Assembly: GCF_005121165.3 (NCBI RefSeq)
Contig: NZ_CP034413.3
Span: 2,232,001 to 2,296,000 of the forward strand
Source: Dysosmobacter welbionis
GTDB lineage: Bacteria > Bacillota > Clostridia > Oscillospirales > Oscillospiraceae
Direction of reading: 5' to 3'
Length of the DNA: 64,000 bases
This document shows positions 8,934 through 16,943 of the stretch, piece by piece (within the stretch, counting starts at the first letter, position 1; the number at the start of each line of letters is the position of its first letter). Below the pieces are notes generated by a model. That model was not told the origin of the DNA. It saw nothing but the letters and a program-made list of their open reading frames with translations, and made no database searches. The position numbers and the translations under genes are program-made.

Positions 8934-9037
8934 GCGCCGTGGGTCGAAGATGGCCCATACTCTGATATTTTTCTGGAGGATATTCCATGTCTGAACTACG
9001 CACTGAAATTTCCCGGCGGAGGACCCTCGCCATCATC
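8934..9037. repeat. Copy 1 of the duplicated prfC 5' region
   Basis: These 104 bases match 9151-9254 at all but one position (C instead of T inside codon 14). The copy includes the ribosome-binding site, the ATG at 8987 and the first 17 codons of prfC. A hairpin-rich 113-bp spacer separates the copies. Confidence 0.95.
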
Positions 9038-9073
9038 GTCCCACAAAAGCTGGCGCTTTTGCGGGAGCCCTGA
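8987..9073 (+). pseudogene. Truncated prfC start (28-residue leader reading frame)
   Basis: The upstream copy of the prfC start keeps the same ribosome-binding site and encodes MSELRTEISRRRTLAII, then leaves the homology and stops after 28 residues. It has the same initiation signals as the real gene, so it may be translated as a leader peptide. Whether that has any regulatory role is unknown. It most simply reads as the remnant of a local duplication or of an excised integrated element. Confidence 0.7.
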
Positions 9074-9087
9074 TTTGCGTTTGCTCC

Positions 9088-9156
9088 GGGCGGAGTGAAT
9101 CCGCCCTTCGCCAAGGTTTTGCCTTGGCAAAACGCTTGGACGGCGCAAAAGCGCCG
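9088..9156. other. Hairpin-rich spacer between the prfC copies
   Basis: The spacer holds GGGCGGA/TCCGCCC around GTGAA (9088-9106), GTTTTGCC/GGCAAAAC around TT (about 9116-9133) and CGGCGC/GCGCCG around AAAA (9141-9156, running into the second repeat copy). I see no coding potential. The dense hairpins resemble a small REP-like or element-end sequence. Confidence 0.6.
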
Positions 9157-9254
9157 TGGGTCGAAGATGGCCCATACTCTGATATTTTTCTGGAGGATAT
9201 TCCATGTCTGAACTACGCACTGAAATTTCCCGGCGGAGGACCTTCGCCATCATC
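9151..9254. repeat. Copy 2 of the duplicated prfC 5' region
   Basis: This is the copy joined to the full prfC gene. Its ATG at 9204 starts the intact reading frame. It is offset by exactly 217 bp from copy 1. Confidence 0.95.
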
Positions 9255-10784
9255 TCCCATCCGGACGCCGGCAAGACCACGCTGACAGAGAAGTTCCTGC
9301 TGTACGGCGGGGCCATCGCCCAGGCGGGCGAGGTTAAGGGAAAGCGGGCCCGCGCCGCCACCTCTGACTGGATGGAGATCGAGAAGCAGCGGGGCATCTC
9401 CGTCACGTCCTCCGTGCTGCAGTTCCAGCACAGCGGCTTCTGCATCAACATCCTGGACACCCCTGGCCACCAGGATTTCTCCGAGGACACCTACCGGACC
9501 CTGATGGCCGCGGACTCCGCCGTCATGGTCATTGACGGCGCCAAGGGTGTGGAGCCCCAGACCCGGAAGCTGTTTAGGGTCTGCGCCATCCGCCACATCC
9601 CCATCTTCACCTTCATCAACAAGATGGACCGGGAGACCAAAGACCCCCTGGAACTGTGCGAGGAGGTGGAGCGGGAGCTGGGCATCGACACCTATGCCGT
9701 CAACTGGCCCATCGGCTCCGGCAAGGAGTTCCAGGGCGTCTACGACCGGGAGAAGCAGCGCATCCTGTTCTTCCAGGCGGAGGAGCGGGGCAAGAAGGTC
9801 GGCTCCGCCGAGGTGGCCCTGGACGACCCGGCGCTGGAGGACATGATCGGCGCACAAAAGGCCGCCGCCCTCCGGGAGGAGGTGGAGCTGCTGGGGGCCG
9901 GACGGGAGTTTGACATGGAGGCTGTGCGGAACGGCACCCTGTCCCCTGTGTTCTTCGGCTCCGCCCTCACCACCTTCGGCGTGGAGCCGTTCCTGGAGGA
10001 GTTCCTCCGCATGACCACGCCGCCCCTGCCCCGTGTCAGCGACCAGGGGGAGGTGGATGTGTTCAGCGAGGACTTCTCCGCCTTCGTGTTCAAGATCCAG
10101 GCCAATATGAACAAGGCCCACCGGGACCGGCTGGCCTTCATGCGCATCTGCTCCGGCAAGTTTGAGCGGGACACGGAGTATTTTCATGTCCAGGGCAACA
10201 AAAAGCTGCGCCTCTCACAGCCCCAGCAGATGATGGCCGCGGAGCGGGAGATCATCGACGAGGCCTACGCCGGGGACATCATCGGTGTGTTTGACCCCGG
10301 CATCTTCTCCATCGGCGACACGGTGACGGTGCCTGGAAAGAAATTCAAGTTCTCCGGCATCCCCACCTTCGAGCCGGAGCACTTCATGCGGGTGTCTCCC
10401 AAGGACACCATGAAGCGCAAGCAGTTCATCAAGGGCACGGAGCAGATCGCCCAGGAGGGCGCCATCCAGATTTTCAAGCTGCCCGGCGCCGGCCTGGAGG
10501 AGGTCATCGTGGGCGTCGTGGGCACCCTGCAGTTCGACGTGTTCCAGTACCGGATGAGGAGCGAGTACGGCGTAGAGCTCTACATGGAGGGACTGCCCTA
10601 CGAGCACCTGCGGGTCATCACCGCCTGCCCCTGCAAGCCGGAGGATCTGGTGCTGTGCACCGGCGCCGCCCTGCTGGAGGACTTCAAGGGCCGCCTGCTG
10701 GTGGCATTCGGCGGGGAGTGGTCCGTGGGCTTTCTCACCAAGCACAACCCCGGCCTGGAGCTGGCCGAGTCCCTGTCTGTCTGA
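9204..10784 (+). CDS. prfC: Peptide chain release factor 3
   Basis: 526 residues, the usual RF3 length. The GTPase domain begins at about residue 14 with AIISHPDAGKTTLTEK (G1), followed by GISVTSSV (G2), DTPGHQDFSEDTYR (G3) and INKMDRE (G4). The EF-Tu-like domain II and the RF3-specific C-terminal domain follow (FKLPGAGLEEVIVGVVGTLQFDVF). RF3 recycles RF1 and RF2 from the ribosome after peptide release. ATG 9204 is preceded by GGAGG, but the same start region is present again 217 bp upstream, so the gene carries an unusual duplicated leader. A strong terminator follows. Confidence 0.95.
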   Translation: MSELRTEISRRRTFAIISHPDAGKTTLTEKFLLYGGAIAQAGEVKGKRARAATSDWMEIEKQRGISVTSSVLQFQHSGFCINILDTPGHQDFSEDTYRTLMAADSAVMVIDGAKGVEPQTRKLFRVCAIRHIPIFTFINKMDRETKDPLELCEEVERELGIDTYAVNWPIGSGKEFQGVYDREKQRILFFQAEERGKKVGSAEVALDDPALEDMIGAQKAAALREEVELLGAGREFDMEAVRNGTLSPVFFGSALTTFGVEPFLEEFLRMTTPPLPRVSDQGEVDVFSEDFSAFVFKIQANMNKAHRDRLAFMRICSGKFERDTEYFHVQGNKKLRLSQPQQMMAAEREIIDEAYAGDIIGVFDPGIFSIGDTVTVPGKKFKFSGIPTFEPEHFMRVSPKDTMKRKQFIKGTEQIAQEGAIQIFKLPGAGLEEVIVGVVGTLQFDVFQYRMRSEYGVELYMEGLPYEHLRVITACPCKPEDLVLCTGAALLEDFKGRLLVAFGGEWSVGFLTKHNPGLELAESLSV

Positions 10785-10790
10785 GCCTGA

Positions 10791-10824
10791 AACCGTCCGC
10801 CGGAAAGAGGCGGACGGTTTTTTG
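10791..10824 (+). terminator. Rho-independent terminator of prfC
   Basis: AACCGTCCGCC and GGCGGACGGTT form a strong stem around a short loop and run into six T. Confidence 0.88.
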
Positions 10825-10856
10825 CTTTTCTTTCTTCCGGCTGTCACCTTTTCGGC

Positions 10857-10885
10857 GGAAACCGCATCCTAATAAGTGACCGGTC
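10857..10885 (+). promoter_or_regulatory. Possible ECF-type promoter of the sigma/anti-sigma operon
   Basis: GGAAAC (10857-10862) and CCGGTC (10880-10885) are separated by 17 bp about 30 bp upstream of the sigma gene. GAAAC-type -35 and CGTC-type -10 elements are usual for self-regulated ECF factors, but the -10 match here is loose. Confidence 0.3.
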
Positions 10886-10916
10886 AAACGAACCCAAAGG
10901 AGCGCTCAGTCCCGCC

Positions 10917-11405
10917 ATGACAAATTTTTTGTTGGACAAAGAAATATTCTGCGACCAGGTAATCCGAAACCAGGAGACCATGTTCCGCACTGCCAAGGCT
11001 ATCCTTCACCAGGACGAAGATGCGGAGGACGCCGTGCAGGAGGCCATCTGCGCCGCCTATGCCGGCCGCGGCAGCCTGCGGGACCCGGCGCGGTTCCGAC
11101 CCTGGATCCTGAAAATTCTGGTCAACAAGTGCTATGAGTTCTGCCGGAAGCGGAGGACCACGGTGGACCTGGCGGATATCCAGGACTTCCTGCCGGCTCC
11201 GGCGGCAGACCAGGCGGAGCGCCTGTCTCTATGGCAGGCGGTCATGGCGCTGAACAGCGACCTGCGGGCGGTCGTGACCCTGTTTTATTATGAGGACCTC
11301 TCCATCCGGGAGATCAGCGCCGTTCTGGGCATCAGCGAGGCGGCGGTGAAGACCCGTCTCTCCCGAGGGCGGTCCCGGCTAAAACAACTATTACACGAGG
11401 AATGA
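10917..11405 (+). CDS. ECF-family RNA polymerase sigma factor (SigV-like)
   Basis: 162 residues with region 2 (EDAVQEAICAAYAGRGSLRDPARFRPWILKILVNKC contains the conserved helix and -10 contacts) and region 4 (LSIREISAVLGISEAAVKTRLSRGRSRL, the -35-binding helix-turn-helix). It directs RNA polymerase to stress promoters. The neighbour ends in a DUF3298-type domain, as in the SigV/RsiV pair of Bacillus and Clostridioides, where the sigma factor is released when RsiV senses lysozyme. The same signal here is inferred from that pairing. The GGAG before ATG 10917 is rather far (14 bp). Confidence 0.88.
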   Translation: MTNFLLDKEIFCDQVIRNQETMFRTAKAILHQDEDAEDAVQEAICAAYAGRGSLRDPARFRPWILKILVNKCYEFCRKRRTTVDLADIQDFLPAPAADQAERLSLWQAVMALNSDLRAVVTLFYYEDLSIREISAVLGISEAAVKTRLSRGRSRLKQLLHEE

Positions 11406-11406
11406 G

Positions 11407-12258
11407 GTGCGCAAGGTGGAGCCATTCGACAAGCGACTGAAAGAGCGGGCGAAGCAGGAACCCTTCCCCCTGCCGGAGACGTATGCCGGAAAGGTGCGGG
11501 ACACCTGCGCCGCTTTAAAGGAGACGAACATGAAAGAAAACAAGCAAAAACGTTCCTATCGCTGGCTGGTCGGCGTAGCCGCGGCCCTGGCCGTATTCGT
11601 GGCCATTCCCAATGTATCTCCCGCGGCGGCTGCCGCCATGGAAGAAATCCCGGTGCTGGGCGCCGTGGTGCGGGTCATCACCTTCCGGGATTACCAGTAT
11701 GACGATGGTCACAGCACTGCCGACGTCCACGTCCCGGAGCTGGGCGGTAGCGGCGCTGCAGACGAGATCAACGACCAGGTGCAGGCCTATACCGATCAGC
11801 TGATCGCCCAGTTCCAGACGGACTGCGAGGCTGCGGGCGAGAGCTACCAGGGCCTGGATGTGACCTCCTCTGTGGTGACGGACAGCGATACTTGGTTCAC
11901 TCTGCGGATCGATGCCACGAGGACCGAGGCCAGCGGCTACAATTTCACCCGATTCTACCACATCAACAAAGCTACGGGTGAAGCCGTCACCCTCAGCGAT
12001 CTGTTCCGGCCTGATGCGGACTACGTCTCTGTCCTGTCCGCGGAAGTCCTGCGGCAGATGGAGGAGCAGATGGCCGCGGACGTATCCCTGAGCTATCTGA
12101 CGGACGAATTCACCGCTATTGACCCGGAGCAGAGCTTTTACTGGAACGCCGACGGCGATCTGGTTCTGGTGTTCGACGAGTACGCGGTGGCTGCAGGCTA
12201 CATGGGCATGGTGGAGTTCACCATCCCTCAGGATGTGTACAGCGCCCTGCTGAAGTGA
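11407..12258 (+). CDS. RsiV-like membrane anti-sigma factor (DUF3298)
   Basis: 283 residues from GTG 11407, two bases after the sigma stop and 6 bp after GAGG. A cytoplasmic sigma-binding segment (1-50) is followed by one membrane helix (WLVGVAAALAVFVAIPNV, about 53-70) and an extracellular domain. That domain has the DUF3298 pattern (FYHINKATGEAVTLSDLF, then FYWNADGDLVLVFDEYAVAAGYMGMVEFTIP). In Bacillus subtilis RsiV this outer domain binds lysozyme and triggers proteolysis that frees SigV. The operon arrangement supports the same logic, but the ligand here is unproven. Confidence 0.85.
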   Translation: MRKVEPFDKRLKERAKQEPFPLPETYAGKVRDTCAALKETNMKENKQKRSYRWLVGVAAALAVFVAIPNVSPAAAAAMEEIPVLGAVVRVITFRDYQYDDGHSTADVHVPELGGSGAADEINDQVQAYTDQLIAQFQTDCEAAGESYQGLDVTSSVVTDSDTWFTLRIDATRTEASGYNFTRFYHINKATGEAVTLSDLFRPDADYVSVLSAEVLRQMEEQMAADVSLSYLTDEFTAIDPEQSFYWNADGDLVLVFDEYAVAAGYMGMVEFTIPQDVYSALLK

Positions 12259-12408
12259 CCGCGCTCCCCCATAAACCTTTATACGCATTGGGCGCATCGT
12301 AGATAAGGGCAAATGCTGTGGTGAAAGGTTTGGCGCATCGTTTCCAGTTGCCCCAAAGGAGCGGGGAAAGATGCATTCAGTTTTCTGCGGTGCTTTTATA
12401 TAACAGAG

Positions 12409-12438
12409 AACAGCGGACCGCTTCAGCGGTCCGCTGTT
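12409..12438 (-). terminator. Terminator downstream of the SLH protein gene
   Basis: A perfect 13-bp stem (AACAGCGGACCGC / GCGGTCCGCTGTT) lies 12 bp beyond the minus-strand stop. No long T tract follows on either strand, so strength is uncertain. The 150 bp to its left hold no feature I can identify. Confidence 0.6.
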
Positions 12439-12449
12439 GTTTTCCCGGT

Positions 12450-15404
12450 TTACTGGGCTTGCTCCATCCGCCAGACGATGGCGGAGATCTGGCCCCGGGT
12501 CAGAGTGTTGTAGGGCTTGAAGGTGCTGGTGCCGTTGCTGAAGTAGCCCTCCACGATGCCTGCGGCATTCAGCGCCTGGACATAGGGGTCCGTGGTGTCG
12601 GTGAAGGGACGGACGCTGGACAGGTTGCTGATGCTGAGGCCCATGGCCTTGGCCGCGATCTGGCTGACCGCCAGCCGGGTGATGGGGGCGTTCAGGTTCA
12701 CGCTGCCGGACACCAGCCCGTCCGCCTGCGCCCGGGCCAGATAGCCGCTGAACACGTTGGAGTTCACCGGCTTCTGCTCGTCATAGCCAGCGGCCAGCAT
12801 GATGAGCTTCAGCGCCGCGCCGTAGGTCACCTGGTTGTCGGGCTTGAAGGTGCCGTCGCTGTATCCGTCGATCACGTCGGCGTCGCTGAGCTCCAGTACA
12901 TATTTATAGCACCAGGTGGAGGAGGTGATATCAGAGAAGTCCTCCATAGCGCTGACAATGCCCAGGCAAAGCTTGCCGCTGGCAATGGGATCGCCGCTGC
13001 TGTTGCAGGCCACATAGGGGATTTCCACAGATCCGGTGAAGCCGCTGGCCGGCACGAACCGCAGCTGGCTGATCCGCTCGCTGCCGCTGGAGTAGCCGTA
13101 CAGGGTCTCGGTGTCCGCCCGCTTGGAGGTGCCGCTGCCCACGTAGATGACACCCTCGTTGGTGGCGGGCAGTTCCAGCAGCTGGATGCTGGCCAGACCC
13201 AGGCCGCTGGACTGGGCCACCGCCGTGTAGATGGAGGCGGCGGGGAAGGTGACGGCCGTGTTTCTGGGCGTGGGGCCGTAAACGTCGGGCACCTCGCTGA
13301 GGTTCACGCTGATGAGGATGGTGCCGGACACAGAACGGCTGCCGGAGCCGTAAGCGGTGAAGGGGATCTGGGCGCAGTAGTTGACGCCGCTGGGTATGTA
13401 TGTCAGCTCGCTGAGGGCGTGCTGGCTGCTGGAGGGACTGAAGTAGAAATCTATGTCGTCGCAGTTGTCGTCGGTGATGCGCAGGCTGCTGGAGCTGCCG
13501 TAGCTGCTGGTACCGTAGTAGTTGTAGTACAGGCTGCCGTAAGTGGGCGCATCTTTAAAGGTGACATACTGCAGGGTATAGCCGGGGTAGCTCTCCTCAA
13601 AGAACCGGGCGATGTCGTTGGCGTTGATCTGCACTCGGCCGCTGTAATCCGTATAATAGCGGATATCGCCGCCCTCTGCGGCCACGCCGGTTCCCCCCAC
13701 ATCGCCGATGGCGATGGCCACGGTGCCGTAGGCCTTGTCGCCGTCCTCACCGTAGGCAGTGAAGTCCAGCTCCACCACCTTGCCGTCGGCGTCCCTGTCC
13801 GCCACAAAGGTCAGGTCATCCAGGGTGAAGTCCTCGTCGTAGAACAGGTCCTTGCTGTCATAGTAGAAATAACCGTCGTCCAGGTCGCTCTCGTCAAAGT
13901 ACGTCCGGTCATCATCGTAGTCGTAGCTGTACAGCTCGCCCCAGTCGTCCAGTCCGTCGGCGTCGGTGAACCGTACATACTCCAGATCGTCCCCGGTCTC
14001 GTCATCCAGGAAATCCCAGAAGTCGTCCCGGTCAAAGGTCACGCTGTCGTCGGGATCCACCTCGTAAATGATGTCGCCCTTCACCTTGGTGCCGGTGCTG
14101 CTGCCCTTGCCGATCTCAATGGTGAGGGTAGCGGAGATCTTGTCGCCTTTCACGCCGCGCATGGTGACGTCAAAGGTCAGGGTGTCTTCATCGGCATTCC
14201 GGTCCGCCGCAAAGGTCAGCGTGTCCAGCTCGAAGTCATAGTCGTCCCAGATATCGTCCTCATCATAGTAAAACACGGCGTCGTCCAGGTCACTGTCGTT
14301 CAGCTCGTAATCCCGGGTGTAGTCGTCGGAATCGTATCCGTCGGCGTAGAAACAGCCGTAATCGTCAAAGTCGTCATAGTCGGTGAACTCCACGTATTCC
14401 AGTTCGTCGTAATCCGACTCGTCGTAGAAGAAATCGTAGAAATCCTCCGCGTCCAGCGTCACATCGTCGTCCGGGTCCACCTGATAGGTCAGGTCGCCCT
14501 TGCTACTGGTGCCGCTGCCCTTGCCGACCTCGATGTACAGAGTGCCATATACCTTGTCACCGTCCACGCCGTGCATGGTGAAGTCAAAGGCCAGGGTGTC
14601 CGCGTCGGCGTTCCGGTCGGCGTAGAACGTCAGCGTGTCCAGTTCAAAGTCATAGTCGTACCAGACGTCGTTCTCGTCGTAATAGAACATGGCATCGTCC
14701 AGATCGCTGTCATTGAGCTCATAGTCCAGGATATAGTCATCGCTGTCGTATCCGTCTGCGCCGAAATATCCGAAGTCATCGAAATCATCGTAGCTGGTGA
14801 ACTCCACATACTCCAGCTCGTCATAGCGGCCGTCTTCCTCGTCAAAGAGATCCCAGAAGTCCTCGGCGTCCACCGTCACATCGTCGCCGGGGTCCACCTT
14901 GTAGGTCAGCTCCACGTCGCCGGAGCCGGAGCGGGAGCCACCCTCCACATCAATGCGGACCGTTGCATAGAATGACCCTTCGTCGCCGTACAGCCTGACA
15001 TCAAAATCCAGTGTGTCGCTGTCGATGTTGTCATAGGTCTCAAACCGCAGCGTGTCCAGGTCGATGTCGTAATCGTCCGCATCAGCACGGTCATAGTAGA
15101 ATTCGTAGTTCTCCAGCGCCTTGGAATCCACGTCGTCGAACCCGTAACGGTCAAAGTCCTCGAAGGTGAAATAGCCGTAATCGTCAAAGTCATCATAATC
15201 GGTGAATTCCACGTATTCAAGGTATCCGCCGTTGTCGTCCTCATAGATTTCCTGAAAGTCATCCGCATCCAGCCAGACGCCGCTGTCCTCGTCCACATCG
15301 TACGTCAGATCCGCCGAGGCCGCAGACGCCATGGGAACGGTTCCGGCCAGCAGCGCCAGCGCCAGCAGACACGCCGGGAGCTTTTTCTTCCAAAATGTTT
15401 TCAT
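12450..15404 (-). CDS. Large acidic repeat surface protein with three SLH domains
   Basis: 984 residues. ATG 15404 is preceded by GGAGG and begins a signal peptide (KKKLPACLLALALLAGTVPMASA). Four imperfect repeats of about 130 residues cover roughly 30-575. They are extremely rich in Asp, Tyr and Glu (LEYVEFTDYDDFDDYGYF, then YELNDSDLDDA and DFELDTLTF in each). Two diverged, neutral repeats follow to about 810. Three SLH domains close the protein (about 835-875, 885-925 and 940-980), including GYSDGTFKPDNQVTYGAALK. SLH domains anchor proteins to pyruvylated wall polymer. The acidic repeats suggest calcium binding or an adhesive stalk. The function is unknown. Confidence 0.85.
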   Translation of the reverse strand: MKTFWKKKLPACLLALALLAGTVPMASAASADLTYDVDEDSGVWLDADDFQEIYEDDNGGYLEYVEFTDYDDFDDYGYFTFEDFDRYGFDDVDSKALENYEFYYDRADADDYDIDLDTLRFETYDNIDSDTLDFDVRLYGDEGSFYATVRIDVEGGSRSGSGDVELTYKVDPGDDVTVDAEDFWDLFDEEDGRYDELEYVEFTSYDDFDDFGYFGADGYDSDDYILDYELNDSDLDDAMFYYDENDVWYDYDFELDTLTFYADRNADADTLAFDFTMHGVDGDKVYGTLYIEVGKGSGTSSKGDLTYQVDPDDDVTLDAEDFYDFFYDESDYDELEYVEFTDYDDFDDYGCFYADGYDSDDYTRDYELNDSDLDDAVFYYDEDDIWDDYDFELDTLTFAADRNADEDTLTFDVTMRGVKGDKISATLTIEIGKGSSTGTKVKGDIIYEVDPDDSVTFDRDDFWDFLDDETGDDLEYVRFTDADGLDDWGELYSYDYDDDRTYFDESDLDDGYFYYDSKDLFYDEDFTLDDLTFVADRDADGKVVELDFTAYGEDGDKAYGTVAIAIGDVGGTGVAAEGGDIRYYTDYSGRVQINANDIARFFEESYPGYTLQYVTFKDAPTYGSLYYNYYGTSSYGSSSSLRITDDNCDDIDFYFSPSSSQHALSELTYIPSGVNYCAQIPFTAYGSGSRSVSGTILISVNLSEVPDVYGPTPRNTAVTFPAASIYTAVAQSSGLGLASIQLLELPATNEGVIYVGSGTSKRADTETLYGYSSGSERISQLRFVPASGFTGSVEIPYVACNSSGDPIASGKLCLGIVSAMEDFSDITSSTWCYKYVLELSDADVIDGYSDGTFKPDNQVTYGAALKLIMLAAGYDEQKPVNSNVFSGYLARAQADGLVSGSVNLNAPITRLAVSQIAAKAMGLSISNLSSVRPFTDTTDPYVQALNAAGIVEGYFSNGTSTFKPYNTLTRGQISAIVWRMEQAQ

Positions 15405-15619
15405 AGTCCTCTTTCCTCCATCATATTCCAAAAGGCTTGCTTCCAGCTTCTATCTCTCTACATGTAACATACCGGGAAAGTGCCCGGCAATCATGAACAA
15501 ATTATGAACTTTTCGCCATTCGGGAAAAAAGATTCCGGTCCGGCCGCATCCTGGAAAACGAAATTGTCCCCTGAAATACACAGACGGCCCGGGATTTTCC
15601 GTTTTTTTACGGGTTTTTC

Positions 15620-15648
15620 TTTACAAACAAACGTTCCTCCGATATAAT
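15620..15648 (+). promoter_or_regulatory. prfB: Sigma-A promoter of prfB
   Basis: TTTACA (15620-15625) and a consensus TATAAT (15643-15648) are 17 bp apart. The leader to the prfB start is only about 30 bases. Confidence 0.75.
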
Positions 15649-15686
15649 ACTATGGCTAATGAAATTTGAGGAAGTGGAGAGAGCAC

Positions 15687-16811
15687 ATGGCTTTGATCGA
15701 ATACGACGAATATAAGCAGAGGCTCCGGGACCTGGGGCCCGAGCTGGAGAAGCTCTCCGCCGCGCTGGACATGGACAGCGCCCGCGCGGAGGCCCGAAAG
15801 CTGGAGGACGAGACTGCCCAGGACGGCTTCTGGAACGACCTGGAGCGATCCCAGAAGGTGCAGCAGCGCCTCAAGCAGCTGCAGAACAAGATCGCCCGCC
15901 AGGACAAGCTGGTGACCGAGTGGCAGGATCTGACGGCCCTGTGCGAGATGGGCCAGGAGGCGGAGGATGAGGAGCTGCTGGAAGAGCTGAAGTCCGGTTT
16001 CCAGACCCTGGAGGAGAAGATCGAGGAGTCCCGGATGGCCACGCTCCTCTCTGGGGAGTACGACGGCCACAGCGCCATCCTGACCTTCCATGCCGGCGCC
16101 GGCGGCACCGAGGCCCAGGACTGGGCCCAGATGCTCTATCGGATGTACACCCGCTGGACGGAGCGCCACGACTTCACCTATCAGATCCTGGACTATGAGG
16201 ACGGCGACGAGGCGGGCATCAAATCCGCGTCCATCGCCATCCAGGGGGACAACGCCTACGGCCTTTTGAAGAGTGAGAACGGCGTCCACCGGCTGGTCCG
16301 GGTGTCTCCCTTTGATGCCAACGCCCGCCGGCAGACCAGCTTTGCCGCGGTGGAGGTCATGCCCGAGATCGAGGATGACGACGAGGTGGAGATCCGGGAG
16401 GAGGACATTGAGATGCAGGTCTACCGGGCCAGCGGCGCCGGCGGCCAGCACGTGAACAAGACCTCATCCGCCGTGCGCCTCATTCACAAGCCCACGGGCA
16501 TCGTGGTGGCCAGCCAGCAGGAGCGCAGCCAGTTTCAGAACAAGGACAACTGCATGAAGATGCTGCGGGCCAAGCTGGTGGAGCTGAAGCAGCAGCAGCA
16601 CGCGGAGAAGATCTCCGATATCAAGGGCGTGCAGATGAAGATCGAGTGGGGCAGCCAGATCCGCTCCTACGTGTTCATGCCCTACCAGATGGTGAAGGAC
16701 ACCCGCACCGGCTATGAGACCGGCAACATCGACAACGTCATGGACGGCGATCTGGACGGCTTCATCAACGCGTATCTCACTCAGCTGGCCACCGGTGAGC
16801 TGAAAAAATAA
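15687..16811 (+). CDS. prfB: Peptide chain release factor 2
   Basis: 374 residues from ATG 15687 (GTGGAGAG upstream). The RF2 anticodon tripeptide SPF (residues 207-209, RVSPFDAN) recognises UGA, and the GGQ motif (about 252-254, GAGGQHVNKT) triggers peptide release at the ribosomal centre. The reading frame is continuous. I do not find the in-frame UGA of the programmed +1 frameshift that autoregulates prfB in many bacteria. A CTTTGA does occur at 15691-15696, but its frames do not fit. prfC lies 5 kb away. Confidence 0.95.
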   Translation: MALIEYDEYKQRLRDLGPELEKLSAALDMDSARAEARKLEDETAQDGFWNDLERSQKVQQRLKQLQNKIARQDKLVTEWQDLTALCEMGQEAEDEELLEELKSGFQTLEEKIEESRMATLLSGEYDGHSAILTFHAGAGGTEAQDWAQMLYRMYTRWTERHDFTYQILDYEDGDEAGIKSASIAIQGDNAYGLLKSENGVHRLVRVSPFDANARRQTSFAAVEVMPEIEDDDEVEIREEDIEMQVYRASGAGGQHVNKTSSAVRLIHKPTGIVVASQQERSQFQNKDNCMKMLRAKLVELKQQQHAEKISDIKGVQMKIEWGSQIRSYVFMPYQMVKDTRTGYETGNIDNVMDGDLDGFINAYLTQLATGELKK

Positions 16812-16943
16812 ATCGTCCACGCATCCTTCCGGATGCCCGGCTTTCCGGAGCCGCAACCTAATAGAGAAATCAAAATATGAGACGTGGCGCGGGGTGGTCT
16901 CCGTGTCACGTCTCTCTGAATGAGAAAGGATGTTGGAATTTCC

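Noticed and set aside
12318-14975. 885-codon plus-strand open frame opposite the SLH gene
   Set aside because: It is the antisense of the acidic repeats (Val/His-rich). The minus strand has signal peptide, repeats, SLH domains and ribosome site.
12900-15300. Regular repeats suggestive of a CRISPR array
   Set aside because: The repeats are about 390 bp, protein coding and diverged, with no short identical repeats and unique spacers. No cas genes are present.
15691-15696. CTTTGA as a prfB programmed frameshift site
   Set aside because: Slipping +1 there would not enter the RF2 frame used by the rest of the gene.
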